From assembly GCA_036924285.1 (NCBI GenBank), contig JAYKYS010000002.1:38610501-38674500 (forward strand): DNA of 64,000 nt, in the 5' to 3' direction. The stretch is from Asterella californica. Taxonomy: Eukaryota > Streptophyta > Marchantiopsida > Marchantiales > Aytoniaceae. Under the pieces are notes generated by a model, which saw only the letters and a program-made list of their open reading frames with translations, was not told where the DNA came from and did no database searches. Positions within the stretch are counted from its first letter, which is position 1; each line of letters opens with the position of its first letter. The position numbers and the translations under genes were made by a program. This document shows positions 43,430 to 53,596 of the stretch, one piece after another.

Positions 43430-44839
43430 CTATGGTCTAGCCCTTTCACTCCTTGTAGCAAGCCGTTTGGCTGTAGAAGCCTCACCTGCATCCTCCCTCC
43501 TACGTTTTTCTTCTAGTACAGCTTCATGCTGACTTCTTGCAACATAAGCATGCACTGACATAGTATCTACAGGGTCATTCCATCCAGTAGTTTCTCTAAT
43601 TGAGTTGCCAACCCTTCGTAGCACATCCTTGTCTAGCTCTGTTCTAGCTACGGACCGCACTACATCTGACCACAACCCAGTAGTCCCTTTCTCTCTCTCC
43701 ATTTCCACTTTCACTCCACACGTAGCAGCATTCACAAGAGAAACAGCATGTGATGCTGATATATCATTCACAAGTCTCTTCATACCACCCTTGCCAAAGT
43801 TGGTTCCCAACATCATCCCAGTCTCTCTCAGATGGATCTTACCATCTTTGAAGAAGATCAGATCCTTCCTCAATGCATCTGAAAACTCCTCACAATCTCT
43901 TCTTACATGGTCTAGGCTATCACATCATATACAACGATGAACAAAGCCTTCTCTCATCTGAGGTCTCTGCATAGCAGACTGTACATTCTGCTCCTTCTCT
44001 TCTAACCTAGTGAGCTTAAGCTTAAGCTCCTTCATACCCTTAATCAACTCATCAAGCGGTGAGTCTTCCTCTCTAGCAATTACCAAAGCGGGCTTAGCAG
44101 GCAACTGCTTGACAGGAATTATCAGAGGTGCTGCTTCACTTACCACCACCTTGTCCCTTCTTCTCTGTCTCTTGGTCAGCAAAGAGACAGCCTCTTCAAC
44201 CTCCTTCCAGTCAGTCTTCAATCCTCTCTCCTCACTCTTGTCTTCCAGCAACAGCTCAAGCTTCTCCTGAATAGTCACGTCCGCTGCTTGTAGGAAAAGC
44301 TCGGTCTTCTCCACCTCTAATGTAAGCTTTTCTGTCCTAGAAAGCTGAGCATACTGACGATCAAATTCCCTTAACAACTCATTTACAGACAAACCTTTGT
44401 TGGGCTTAACCACCCACTCCAAGAACGTTCTCTTGGTCACCCTCTCTGAATCTTCAGTGTAGTACTCCTCCTTCAAAGCTCGCATAAAGCTCTCTCAACT
44501 CTGTCCTTGCTGCTGCTTGAGCTCCTTCACACGCCCACGAATCTCAGGGACAACAGCAAGCTCAAAGTTCTCCACCATCTCCTTCTCAGGCACCTTGTTC
44601 ACCTCCATCTCCCTAGCATAGTATCGCACATACTTGGAAATATCTGTACCCTTGAACAGGTCCATCTGGTGCACCACAGATTGCAACGCCTTGGTTGCTA
44701 ACACCTCCTTCCTCTTTGTGCTCTGCTGCTGCTGCATGAACATGGAAAAAGCCTGGAACATCTTCATCGTAGCAGCATCAAACTGAATAGGTTGCTGAGC
44801 AGCAGCAGCACCTCCACTTGATGATCCTTGGTTGGCCAT
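43430..44839 (-). pseudogene. gag: RT-D gag
   Basis: The ATG at 44837-44839 starts MANQGSSSGG. The capsid-like region has LATKALQSVVHQMDLFKGTD and YAREMEVNKVPEKEM. The zinc knuckle CI-C-DS-DH near 43930-43890 has its Trp codon changed to TGA (43925-43927). Another TGA at 44495-44497 stands where RT-C has Trp in GGWTLFERA, and TAG at 43430-43432 ends the linker segment. A frameshift lies between 43925 and 43873. Function and order are as in RT-C gag. Confidence 0.85.
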
Positions 44840-44890
44840 GATATCTGATCCTGTAACACTCTTAAGAAAACTCCCACCCTAGGTGTTTCA

Positions 44891-44906
44891 CGTCGAGTTC
44901 ACCAAA
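44891..44906 (-). other. Possible RT-D primer binding site
   Basis: On the minus strand TGGTGAACTCGACGTG follows the 5' LTR after a spacer of about nine bases. It begins TGG, but the spacer is longer than usual and I cannot name the tRNA. Confidence 0.4.
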
Positions 44907-44915
44907 AAGAGAGTA

Positions 44916-46197
44916 TGTCGGAGTGTAATCCGTCTACCTAGGAAAGCGCCGGACTTCTGGCTGTGGTTGTTCACTCAAGAGGTTGGCTTTCAGGTCACAA
45001 TAGGGCTATAAACACTCATACAGATGTGTAAGATGTAGTAATATACCCAGAAGGCGAAATTCAGGTCTAGCTGGCAGTAATAGGATTCGGCGGTGAACTT
45101 TGACACTCACGGAGAGGAAAACTATGAAGGTTTAGACCTCTAAACTTCCCCTACATGCAAATGAGGTACTACTGAACTCACAGACGAAATTTCAGCCTGA
45201 GATCAAATTCTGACACGGAGATATGAACAGAAAAGTTTTGAGCAAGAAAACTACGGCAATTTCTGGTACCTAGCTGGCTATTTCAACCTATAACAGGAGT
45301 TTGGCTCGATCAATTTCGAAGTTTCTTACAGGATTTGCAGTCTACAGGGTGCTGAACATCCCTGTGAAGTTGGGACTCCTGAATGTACACAGAACTGTAA
45401 ATCTCCTCCTCTGAAGTCGCTGCTCTAGATTAAGAGCTTTTCAGACCCCCTCAGCTTCAGCGGCCGCCTTGAATTACTCAGTTGCTCAATCGATATGAAA
45501 CTTTTTGTGAAATCGTAGCCCTGCTGGCGGAGAACACAACCTCAAAGTTTTGAAGCAATTTCCTCAAATCTGCTGCGAGTGACACTGAAAACCCTAAATC
45601 CAACCAAAATGATTCAATTCTAGCACAATCCGAACTTCAATTGCTCATAACTCCGTCTTTATTGACTCAAATCGATCGAAATTTTCACTGGAAGTGCTTG
45701 GCATGACGAGACCTCTCTCCCTGTGCTCTCCGATTTCAAAGATCCCTCACCAAATGCTCGAACTCCACTCTAGAGCTATGTTTCTAAATTTAGAGTTTAA
45801 CAAAAGACAAAAATGGACCAATGGGAGTTCATAGCTCCACTTGGTTGTCCTTTAGTACCCTAAACCGCGTGGCAACTTAGTTTTACTCATAGGCTACCAC
45901 GTCAAGCCCCCTAGAGTGCCAACGTAAAACTTAAATTACTTAAAACGACACGCAGCCCCGAAAAATAACTTAAATCAGCTAGAAAGCGTGCATTGGCGAC
46001 ACGCAAATACAACCCATGAGCTTAACCCCTATCAACATGGTAATCAACCTACTAAGACTCAAAATAGTGTTAACACCGTATGCAAAGGTGTCAAACATAT
46101 ACATAAACGACTAAAAGTAATATAAGCTAACTTCTAGAACTACTAAACTCAAGCGTCGGAGTTAAAATATAACATGTAGCCGCCAAGTAGCGCGACA
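44916..46197 (-). repeat. RT-D 5' LTR
   Basis: 1282 bp, matching 27632-28919 with about 20 substitutions by eye and one 6-bp gap. It begins TGTCGCGCTACTTGGCGG on the minus strand at 46197. The right flank CCGT (46198-46201) repeats the left flank of the element. Confidence 0.95.
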
Positions 46198-48858
46198 CCG
46201 TCCTAGTAGGGGATAGGTGAGCTCAGTAAGAGCGGGGTTAGGCAAGTGGTGGTTACGGTGGTGACGGGGATTGCGACATTCCAGTTGGAGAGTGTGTTAG
46301 CGGGATTCTCTCATCACGGAGTTCTCGGGAGGTTCTGGTGGGGACTTCTCGGACAGTGGGTATACACGGAGTGGGGTGAGGTACCGACTACCTACACCAT
46401 TACCGTCGGTTGTTCCAGAGGACGAGTCAGACGCAGACATCGCGTTTTCTGGTGGTGAGTCTAGTGTCGCCACACCGTTGTTGTGGGACATGGACGAGAT
46501 CTATGGGGCCACGAAGGGGCCTCGTCGTTACTCAGGTACAGTTGGTACCATTGAGCTGGATGACTTCATCCAGGAGTTCGACAGTTGGTGCGATCTGCAG
46601 CAGATGCGGACCCACAGCTGTTTACACTCTTCATGGCGTGGAAGGGTTTGTTCCAGCACTTGGAAGGACCGCCGATGGACGATTATCATGAGTTCAGACG
46701 AGATTACAGTGTTGAGATCGAGTTGTGGAGACAACATTGGTCTCCCAACTACGTTTCTATCACTACTGGCACAGTTTCGGGAGGCATAGCACCTGCGAGT
46801 TCGGGTGCTAGTAGCAGTGGTACAGTCGCAGATGGCGGAGTACCTACTACCAGCGGTGCGTCCACAGGTAGTGGAGCAGGTGGTAGTGTGAGTGGGATAC
46901 CACCAGGGTTTAACCATGTGGTTCAGTTCTTCCAATGTTTGAAGAAGAACTATCAGGGTGTGCGGACCGACAAGTTGAAGAGTCTGCAGGAGTTCCAGCG
47001 GAAGACTGGAGAGAGCCTACGCGAGGCGTTTACTCGCATGAGGTGGTTGATCAGCGTTACCCAAGGGGTGACGGAAGCACAGGCAGTCCAGTTCTCGTAT
47101 GGGATACTAGACCGGGAGCTGCGTAGGAGAGTTAGAGATGCTACTCTCCTTAGAGATACCGCTCCGACGTTGGCGGTTGTCTTTAGTCTGGCTGAGCGGA
47201 TTGAGCTCAACATGGTGGAGGAGATGGTGGTGGTTGCTGGGTTCAGCAAGGAGACACCACATGGAGCGACCACCTCTTCTCGAGGATCACAGGCTACGCA
47301 ACAGCGTGGTGGTGGTGGTGGTAATGATCGTGCGGAGCAGTCACGATCTCAGGGAGGTGTTGGAGGATCTGGTGGGCAGAAGCCCATGCCGTCCTTCTCT
47401 AGTCAGCAGCAAGCGGGTCCTTGCTGGACGTGTGATGGTCCTCATCAGCAGAGGGATTGTCCACAGAGGAGAGGTTATGAGAAGTCATGGACATCAGGGA
47501 CGTCTCAAGCAGTACCTAGGCAATGTGAGCATTGCGGACGACCTGGTCACAGTAGTGACCGTTGTTTTGATCTCCATCCCGAGTTGCGGCAAGGAAAGGC
47601 TGATCGTGGACGAGGCGGAGGAGCTCAGGGAGGCCTTGGTGGTCGAGCTGGAGGTAGAGGTCCAGCACCTGGGAGAGGACCGGTCGCTCCACCGCCTGCT
47701 ACGACGTCAGAAGCAGGTATGGCTGCTCGGATTGAGCAGTTGGAGCAGAGGATAACTAGTATGGCTATGGCTCAGCGGAGATCAGGTGGAACAGAGACTT
47801 CCACATCTTATGGAGGAGAAGGAGGTGACTTCGACTTCATGGCTGGTGTGGCGCAGATTGAAGCATCTGCGGCAGTGACTAGAGGTGCAGTACGTGCCTC
47901 TGAGCCACGAGGTGCGTCAGTGGAGTTGGATCCACAACACGGGGAGGCTGGTAGACAGACCAGGCTTCCTCAGTCGTTCACGTTATCGGAGGCGTTGAGG
48001 ACCACATCTATGGTTCCTAAACGGCCTACCGATGGTGTAGTAGAGTTGGAGGCATGGACATCCAGGAGTGGGTGTGATGTGAGTCCACGTTCGACGTCTG
48101 TGGATGCGACGTCAAACCCGATGTTGGGGGCGGCTACAACAGTTTTGAGAGCCCCACTATTCTCAGCCACGGATATGAAGGCATTGGGAGTCAACTTGGC
48201 TCCAGTGTTCCGGTTGGCGGCCACGCTCAGTGAGAACGAGGATGTAGTTACCTCTAGTGCTGAAGTAGTTCAGCGAGAGACGGTAGACGTGTCCATGGAG
48301 TCGAGGATCAGGACAGCTACCAGTGGTACTTGGCAAGCGGCGGCTGCTAGGTTAGATGAGTTACCAGCTAGGCCGGCGATTGACCGTGCTGGTTTGGCAC
48401 CAGGTGTGGTGTTGTTGGACAACAGAAGTGGTATCTTCTGTTTGGTGGCACCTTCAGGGAAAGTGTATCGACCTCAGAAGGTCTTGTTAGACTCTGGAGC
48501 CCAACCGTTGATGTTGGGAAAGGCGGCGTGTATTGGTTTGGGTCTGAAGAAGTCCGAGATAGAGAGATGTCCATTCCAGTTGCAGACATCTCTAGGGGGA
48601 TCAGGAGGTACGGCTCTAGACATGACACGTGAGAAGTTGACGATGAGAGTTTGGCCAGATCACCCCACGGATGGCTCTATGGTGAGGACCAAGATCATAG
48701 TTACAACCGCAGAGTCTTATGATGTATTGGTGGGAGGTGCTGTGTTGTACCCTATGGGGTTCGTGATCGACTATTGGGCGGAGACAACATCTTATAGACC
48801 AGGTTGGCAGTCCGGTGAGAGACGAATGAGCCGCTTTACCAGTGCGGTTCAGTGCTAG
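46198..48858 (+). pseudogene. gag-pr: RT-E gag and protease
   Basis: The second frame is readable from about 46300 (DESDADIAFSGGESSVATPL, then TIELDDFIQEFDSWCDLQQM). Near 46600 it shifts to the first frame (PQLFTLFMAWKGLFQHLEGP), which stays open to TAG 48856-48858. The capsid-like domain ends near 47220. Zinc knuckles are CWTCDGPHQQRDC (CX2CX3HX4C) and CEHCGRPGHSSDRC (CX2CX4HX4C) at about 47420-47570. The protease active site is VLLDSGAQPLMLGK (about 48483-48524), with YDVLVGGAVLYPMGFVIDYW near 48718-48777. It assembles particles and cleaves the polyprotein. Confidence 0.85.
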
Positions 48859-49084
48859 AGTTGGGACGACGGAGCCTACACCAGGGACGATGGCATCCGT
48901 TGCAGGGTTCAGTTCGGTCATCACTTGGCCGAGCGAGTTGTTGGAGGGCAATGCCCATGCGGAGGATACTCCGGTCTTTGAGGAGGTGGAGGACATGCCT
49001 AGCATGTCTACGTTAGTACTATCTGCCTTGGATGTTCCACTCTAGAGTTCGAGTGGAGAGTTGCAGTAGTATGCTGATCAGTGG
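48859..49084 (+). pseudogene. RT-E linker between protease and methyltransferase
   Basis: After the protease the meaningful frame is the second one. It reads ARVGTTEPTPGTMASVAGFS and an acidic Val/Glu/Asp stretch, interrupted by TAG at 49043-49045 and 49067-49069. The second TAG follows GELQ, just before YADQWVQQAW. No domain is recognised. It probably spaces the protease from the methyltransferase in the polyprotein. Confidence 0.6.
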
Positions 49085-50277
49085 GTGCAGCAGGCTTGGA
49101 GTGAAGCCTTTGTACCACCAGTAGAGGAACAAAGGGTTGTTCCTGCTACTGGCCCTGTGACCTTATCACCGTTGGATACGACTCTCATTGTGTGGCAGTA
49201 TCCAGAGGAGGGTATATGTGTGCTGGAGCTGTTTGGAGGGATCAGTACAGGTTTGGCTGCGATATTGCAAGCAGGTATACAAGTACAGCGATACTTGTAT
49301 GTGGAGAGAGATGAGATTGCAAGACGCATCTCATTGCGACATGTGGCACGTTTGGTGCAGAGATATCCTGAGTTGTTGCCCATATCAGCTGTTAGAGGAT
49401 ACCAGCAAGCATTACCGTCGGATATTTCGCTGCTGGGGGCGTAGGATCTTACGTTGGTGGGCACCATTCACTTGGTGATAGTCGGATGGCCATGTCAAGG
49501 TCACACGCGTGCTGGGAGAGGTCAGGGTTTACATGATCCGCGATCTAGGATGTTCTGGGAGATGTTACGGATCTTACGACATCTCCAGATGCATCAGGTG
49601 GATTCTCCAACGTACATCTTGGAGAACGTTCCTTTGTTGGGTGATGCTCGTACACAGATGATGGCGAGTGTGCACCAAGTGCTGTCTTGGATTGGACCAG
49701 CAGTGTTGTTGGATGCAACGAGAATAGGATCTCGTGCACATCGTCCACGGTTGTGGTGGACGAACTTGTTACCGAGAGAGGTGCTTAAGCGAGCACACGA
49801 TGGAGTGAGACGACCAGCACAGTTGATAACATCTTGGATGCAGGACGACGATCTCAAGTAGTGAGAGTCGTCGATAGGTCACCCATGACAGTGGTGAACC
49901 TAGTGGGACGACCCATGGTAGCGTTACCCACTTTGGTAAGCTTTCCAGCGTCACATGCTTATAGAGATGGAGGACCTGGGCTTGTGTGGGATGCTCAATT
50001 ATGGCAGTTGGTGGAGCCCAATGCCGATGAGAGAGAGCGAGCGATGGGTTTCGCTACGGATACGACGGCAGTAGCTTCGGTGTCGGAGGCTTCACGTCGT
50101 CAAATATTGGGTCAAGCAATGGACTTGAATTGCTTGACATGGATTGTTAGCCTTGGATTGGCTGAGCAGCGTCGGATGCGATCGACGGGTGTTACTGCTC
50201 GGACACTCTTGAGCTCTTTGCCTACCGGGTCGGTGGAGGCAAAGGCTGGGGGCGAGGCACATGGAGTTCGTCATCCT
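49085..50277 (+). pseudogene. RT-E C5 cytosine DNA methyltransferase, DNMT3-like
   Basis: Motif I is VLELFGGISTGLAAILQAG (about 49211-49267, AdoMet binding). Motif IV is VIVGWPCQGHTRAGRG with the catalytic Cys at 49493-49495. Motif VI is YILENVPLL (ENV at 49622-49630), and the motif VIII region is GSRAHRPRLWWTNLLP. After a frameshift near 49857 come a target-recognition-like part (LPTLVSFPASHAYRDGGPGL) and motifs IX/X, ERERAMGFATDTTA and RRQILGQAMDLNCLTWI. The spacing and VSAAHRAR-like motif VIII recall DNMT3. TAG at 49442-49444 and the frameshift disable this copy. It sits between protease and RT, so it would be a polyprotein product that methylates cytosine in DNA. Confidence 0.88.
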
Positions 50278-50436
50278 TAGACATCATGGGATGTCGTAAG
50301 AGAGAGTGTGGAGTTTGCAGCTAGAACTGCAGAAGTTTTACGCACAGTAGCGGTGGAGGTTGTTGGTGGTGAGCAGAAGGAAACTGCTCCAGAGGCTGCA
50401 AGATAGCAGTCAACGACTTCGTCTTCTACCTCTAGC
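50278..50436 (+). pseudogene. RT-E linker between methyltransferase and RT
   Basis: This is the same frame as the methyltransferase end and the RT, with TAG at 50278-50280 and 50404-50406. It reads ESVEFAARTAEVLRTVAVEV and a Ser/Thr-rich stretch. The stops would end translation of this copy. Reading through them joins the two domains without a frame change. Confidence 0.6.
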
Positions 50437-52200
50437 ATGGTGACAGAGGATACTTGGGAGCCGGAGATTGGACCCAAGCTTATAGGAGAGGAGAGACGAA
50501 GAGTCCAAAGATTCCTGAAGAGCTACAGGAATTGTTTTGCCTTCAGTATGAAGGATTTGGGTACCTTGAAGGGACCTGGTATACGGATCGACTTGGCTAA
50601 TGACACGTCAATCTTTCGACGTCCTTACAGGTACAGTGACATGGAGAGAGCCCTGATCCAGAGTCGGACTCAAGACTTGTTGGAGGCTGGGTTGGTGGAG
50701 ATGTCGCATGGAGAGTATGCATCTGCCACAGTTATGCCAGCCAAGAAGGATATGTATGGCAACTACACGGATAGACGGATGTGTGGAGACTACCGTCCTA
50801 TCAATCGGCAGACGAAGTCCGATAAGTATGTCATGCCGACACCTGAGGAGATCTTCGATGCAGTGGGGCATGTGAAGGTCTTCAGTACTTTGGATCTTCG
50901 AGCAGGGTATCATCAGTTGCCAGTGAGAGAAGAAGATAAGTCCAAGACAGCATTCTGGGGAATTGACTCTCGCGGCAAGGATTGTTTGTATCAGTGGCGG
51001 TTCTTATCATTTGGGTTGAAGAACGCCCCTGCTGAGTTCCAAAGGGTGATGGACAGAATCCTAGCAGGATTGGATTTTGTCAGATGTTATATTGACGACA
51101 TCTTAGTCTATAGTGCTACAGTGGAGGAGCACGAGAGACACTTACGGGATGTGTTTGAGCGGTTGAGAGCTCATGGGTTGAAGTTACACCCTGGGAAGTG
51201 TAAGTTCTTCCAGGAGTTGGTAGAGTATCTGGGCCACATCATCTGTCCAGGTGGATTGGGTGTTCAACAGACGAAGGTTGAGGCTATTGCACGTATCCCG
51301 CGTCCCACAGATGTGAGTCCAGTTCGAGCATTTGTTGGTTTGGCGAACTTTTATCGTCGGTACGTGAAGGGTTTTAGTGCAATTGCGAAGCCGTTGACCA
51401 AGTTGATGAAGGTGGACCAGGAGTGGCAGTGGGGAGATGAGCAGGAGCGAGCTTTTGTAGAGCTCAAGGATAGATTGACATCTGCTCCCATCTTGAGAAG
51501 ACCCGTTAGGGGGCGTCCTTTCCAACTGCACACAGATTGGAGTATGTTGGGACTTGGAGCAGTGCTGACTCAGCATGATGATGAGAAAAAGGAGTTCGTG
51601 GTGGCGTATGCCAGCCGCTCTAACAATTCAGCGGAGGCAAGGTATAGTTCGTATGAGGGAGAGTGTTTGGCGGCAGTGTGGGCTGTTGCACACTTTCGAT
51701 GTTATCTGTTTGGGAACCCCTTTACTCTCATCACTGATCACCAGCCGCTCAAGTGGTTGATGGAGTCCGACAAGCTTCCAGAGAAGCTTGCACGATGGGC
51801 TCTGATCTTACAGGAGTATGACTTCCAGGTAGTACATAGACCTGGAGTTGCAAACCTAGATGCCGATGGGTTGAGTCGCAACCCGTGCACGAGTCAGCAG
51901 GATCAGACTGGGGCTCGATGGCATGACGAGGTTGATGAGGAGATAGTGCCAAGGTGGCATGCATCTGCCTTTCTTTGTGTGTTGGCCATGAACTCTAGTA
52001 TGGAGGGCCAAGTCGTATCTTTCTCTGGTCAGAGAGTAGATGATGAGTCTCCAGATCCTGAGGGTGGAGATGGTGTTCCAGATCAGCGAGATATCCATGA
52101 TGATGTGACCGTGATGGAGTATCTACGTACTGATGTGGTAGTAGGCACAGTAAGTGCCAAGGAGCGAGATCGTGTCCTTCAACGAGCGAAGAGATTTTGA
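50437..52200 (+). CDS. pol: RT-E reverse transcriptase and RNase H
   Basis: A 587-codon open frame. RT core: VEMSHGEYASATVMPAKKD, YQWRFLSFGLKNAPAEFQRV and the catalytic RCYIDDILVYS (about 51082-51114). The thumb and connection include ARIPRPTDVSPVRAFVGLAN and FYRRYVKGFSAIAKPLTKLM. RNase H: QLHTDWSMLGLGAVLTQHDD, YEGECLAAVWAV, TDHQPLKWLM and NLDADGLSRNP. It is the best preserved enzyme in the window. TGA at 52198-52200, next to another CGA codon, separates it from the integrase in the same frame. Confidence 0.92.
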   Translation: MVTEDTWEPEIGPKLIGEERRRVQRFLKSYRNCFAFSMKDLGTLKGPGIRIDLANDTSIFRRPYRYSDMERALIQSRTQDLLEAGLVEMSHGEYASATVMPAKKDMYGNYTDRRMCGDYRPINRQTKSDKYVMPTPEEIFDAVGHVKVFSTLDLRAGYHQLPVREEDKSKTAFWGIDSRGKDCLYQWRFLSFGLKNAPAEFQRVMDRILAGLDFVRCYIDDILVYSATVEEHERHLRDVFERLRAHGLKLHPGKCKFFQELVEYLGHIICPGGLGVQQTKVEAIARIPRPTDVSPVRAFVGLANFYRRYVKGFSAIAKPLTKLMKVDQEWQWGDEQERAFVELKDRLTSAPILRRPVRGRPFQLHTDWSMLGLGAVLTQHDDEKKEFVVAYASRSNNSAEARYSSYEGECLAAVWAVAHFRCYLFGNPFTLITDHQPLKWLMESDKLPEKLARWALILQEYDFQVVHRPGVANLDADGLSRNPCTSQQDQTGARWHDEVDEEIVPRWHASAFLCVLAMNSSMEGQVVSFSGQRVDDESPDPEGGDGVPDQRDIHDDVTVMEYLRTDVVVGTVSAKERDRVLQRAKRF

Positions 52201-53532
52201 CGAGAAGGACGACATGTACTTCGAGTGTGGGGTGATGGAAGGGTACGGATAGTGCCACATCCATCCCAGAGGGCACAGTTAGTACGACATGCCCATGAGG
52301 AGTTGGGACATTTTGGAGTGAAGCTTACACATAGCTTACTCCAAGGACAGTATTGGTGGCGTGGTATGCACATCGATGTGCAACAGTTTGTCGCACGATG
52401 TGTGATTTGTGATCGAGTAAGAGCATCGTTTAATGCTCCTACTCCACAGTTACACCCCTTACCGATTATGAGGTTGGGTTACCGTTGGAGTTTGGATTTT
52501 GCGGGACCCTTATCGTTGATCGTACGTCACCACCGGTATGTGTTGGTGATGGTGGAGCACTTCTCCAAGTGGATTGAGTTGGTGGCATTACCAGACAAGG
52601 CGAGTGAAAGGACAGCGTACGCGTTCTTAGATCGAGTGCTGAGTCGTTTTGGAGCACCAGCTGAAGTGCTGACAGACCAAGGTACAGAGTTCCTTGGTGA
52701 GTTTCAAGCCTTGTGTGATCAGGCGCTGATTGATCATCGGACTACATCTCGAGATCATCCTGAGGCGGATGGTTTGGCGGAGAGGGTAGTTCAGACGGTG
52801 AAGAGAGGATTGCGCAAGTATGGCTTGCAGAAGGGCCACTTGGGAGACTGGGATGTGCAGTTACCATGGTTGGCTATGGGTTACCGTTTCAGCCGACAAG
52901 CGTCTTTGGCTTCCTTCTCACCGTATTTTCTATTGTATGACCGAGATCCAGATCTACCTTCGGCCATTCGTCGTGATTCTGCTGAGGTGCTGAACCTTGA
53001 TGACCCGGATATGTGAGTGAGAGCATGTTCTCAACGAGCAGAGACATTTCGGAGAGTTATGCCTATGGCTTTTGAGAACCTAGCGATTGCTCAGCATAGA
53101 GACACGTTGCGATATGCGACTATCCGAGGAGGAGGTTATCGGCCGTCGATTCGCAGGTTTCATCCTGGCGATTATATCTATCTACAGCAGACTGCACCGA
53201 CGACGTTGGATGTGACAGCAGGGCGCACTATTTTACGAGTGCGTGAGGTGTTACCTTCTGGAGTACTCATGTTAGAGGGCCGTGATGGTGTTGTTTGGAA
53301 GGACCATGTGCGTAATTGCGCGCCATGTCATCTTCCCAACATTGATGGTACCGTTGACCCAAGCTTAGCAGTTGTACGCGCGGGCTTGAGGTGTATGTTG
53401 TGTGGGTCTGCTGGTGGAGCAGCCCGTATGTTGGTGTGTGATGGTTGTTCGAGAGATTGGCACATGTCATGTTTGACTCCACCTCTCAGTGTAGTTCTTA
53501 CTGGACGGTGGGTTTGTCCTCGATGTATATAG
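52201..53532 (+). pseudogene. pol: RT-E integrase with C-terminal PHD finger
   Basis: In frame with the RT. The HHCC domain (HAHEELGHFGVKLTH, CVICDRVRA) is followed by the rve core with D in SLDFAGPL, D in LTDQGTEFLG and E in EADGLAERVVQ. A TGA at 53014-53016 interrupts the frame. A GPY-like region (FHPGDYIYLQQTAPTTLDVT) is followed at about 53390-53527 by CMLC, CDGC, DWHMSC and WVCPRC. This is a complete C4HC3 PHD-finger pattern, and the protein stops one residue later at 53530-53532. Many Ty3 integrases end in a chromodomain, and here a PHD finger stands in its place. It may guide insertion to particular chromatin. Confidence 0.88.
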
Positions 53533-53586
53533 CGGAGATAGTCGATTAGATCTTTGCGTGATATGGATTGCAGACAGGCGACTAAC

Positions 53587-53596
53587 GATGGGGTGA
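53587..53596 (+). other. Candidate RT-E polypurine tract
   Basis: GATGGGGTGA directly precedes TGTAGCACCCGG. This resembles the tract-LTR junctions of RT-A and RT-C and would put the start of the 3' LTR at 53597 rather than 53814. Confidence 0.45.

Larger units (their letters stand above)
27632..46197 (-). mobile_element. RT-D: Ty3/gypsy element inserted in RT-E and split by RT-B
   Basis: On the minus strand it reads 5' LTR (46197 to 44916), primer site, gag, protease, RT, RNase H and integrase. It is then interrupted by about 10 kb of RT-B at the integrase, and resumes with the integrase C-terminus, polypurine tract and 3' LTR (28919 to 27632). The 4-bp direct repeat CCGT flanks the whole element at 27628-27631 and 46198-46201. 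The two LTRs differ at roughly 20 positions by eye plus one 6-bp gap. Several stops and frameshifts disable it. Its proteins closely resemble RT-C. Confidence 0.92.

Noticed and set aside
49085..50277. Host DNA methyltransferase gene or exon
   Set aside because: It is collinear with protease upstream and in frame with RT downstream inside one element, so it is part of the polyprotein.
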